DNA from: DATJSJ01 sp035504175
GTDB lineage: Bacteria; Pseudomonadota; Alphaproteobacteria; Acetobacterales; Acetobacteraceae
Length of the DNA stretch: 6,205 bases
Assembly: GCA_035504175.1 (NCBI GenBank)
Contig: DATJSJ010000125.1
Span: 1 to 6,205, forward strand
Direction: 5' to 3'
Part shown: in pieces, positions 6,204-6,205 of the stretch
Position numbering within the stretch: position 1 is the stretch's first letter
How the letters are laid out: each line of letters begins with the position of its first letter
Translations under genes and position numbers: made by a program
Notes under the pieces: model-generated
What the model saw: only the letters and a program-made list of their open reading frames with translations
Database searches by the model: none
Told to the model about the DNA's origin: nothing

Positions 6204-6205
6204 TG

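Larger units (their letters stand above)
5988..6205. repeat. Composite palindromic repeat array (BIME/REP-like), cut by the window edge
   Basis: The stretch after surA contains no plausible gene and is almost entirely hairpin units. Three short hairpins come first (5988-6004, 6010-6030, 6038-6059), then a long 23-bp inverted repeat (6073-6145), then two more short hairpins (6157-6178, 6185-6203). Hairpins on the left are followed by GGACCC or a close variant; on the right the mirror GGGTCC precedes the last stem. Reading the right side as reverse complement gives the same unit order as the left, with matching spacers (7 versus 6 nt, and 13 versus 11 nt). This is the layout of a mosaic of inverted REP units. 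Possible roles are mRNA 3'-end protection or termination for the lpt-surA transcript, or a mobile palindromic element. There is no T-run, so a classical intrinsic terminator is not supported. Confidence 0.85.

Noticed and set aside
5988..6205. CRISPR array
   Set aside because: Units vary in sequence and length, occur in both orientations, and are separated by only 5 to 13 nt rather than by spacers of uniform 25 to 45 nt.

Overview
The window carries one tight plus-strand block of four outer-membrane biogenesis genes, lptF, lptG, lptD and surA (171 to 5961), followed by a dense array of hairpin-forming intergenic repeats that runs off the right edge (5988 to 6205). The DNA is GC-rich with strong GC bias at third codon positions. 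The order lptF-lptG-lptD-surA, the LptD cysteine pattern (Cys-x-x-Cys plus one C-terminal Cys), and the SurA form (Ala-Glu-Ile-Phe strand, degenerate second parvulin domain, Arg-rich C-terminal helix) point to an alphaproteobacterium. The Rhodospirillales/Acetobacteraceae are my best guess, by recall only.

Layout: 1-170 is non-coding lead sequence with one imperfect hairpin and no convincing promoter. lptF (171-1316) and lptG (1327-2433) are 10 nt apart, lptG and lptD (2430-4625) share a GTGA overlap, and surA begins either 16 nt after lptD or 11 nt inside it. The genes are packed as one transcription unit. No pdxA or rsmA (ksgA), which often follow surA in this class, is visible; the remaining 244 bp are repeats.

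The genes form one functional module. LptF and LptG are the inner-membrane halves of the LptB2FG lipopolysaccharide extractor. LptD is the outer-membrane barrel that receives lipopolysaccharide from the periplasmic bridge and inserts it into the outer leaflet. SurA is the periplasmic chaperone that, in studied bacteria, escorts LptD and other barrel proteins to the Bam complex. lptB, lptC, lptA and lptE are not in this window.

The least ordinary part is 5988-6205. It holds five short GC-rich hairpins around a perfect 23-bp inverted repeat, and the hairpins on the two sides are inverted copies of one another, so 6010-6203 is a nested palindrome of palindromes. Two stem differences between matched hairpins are compensated on the opposite strand, which suggests the hairpin itself is maintained. 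I found no new protein system in the window.
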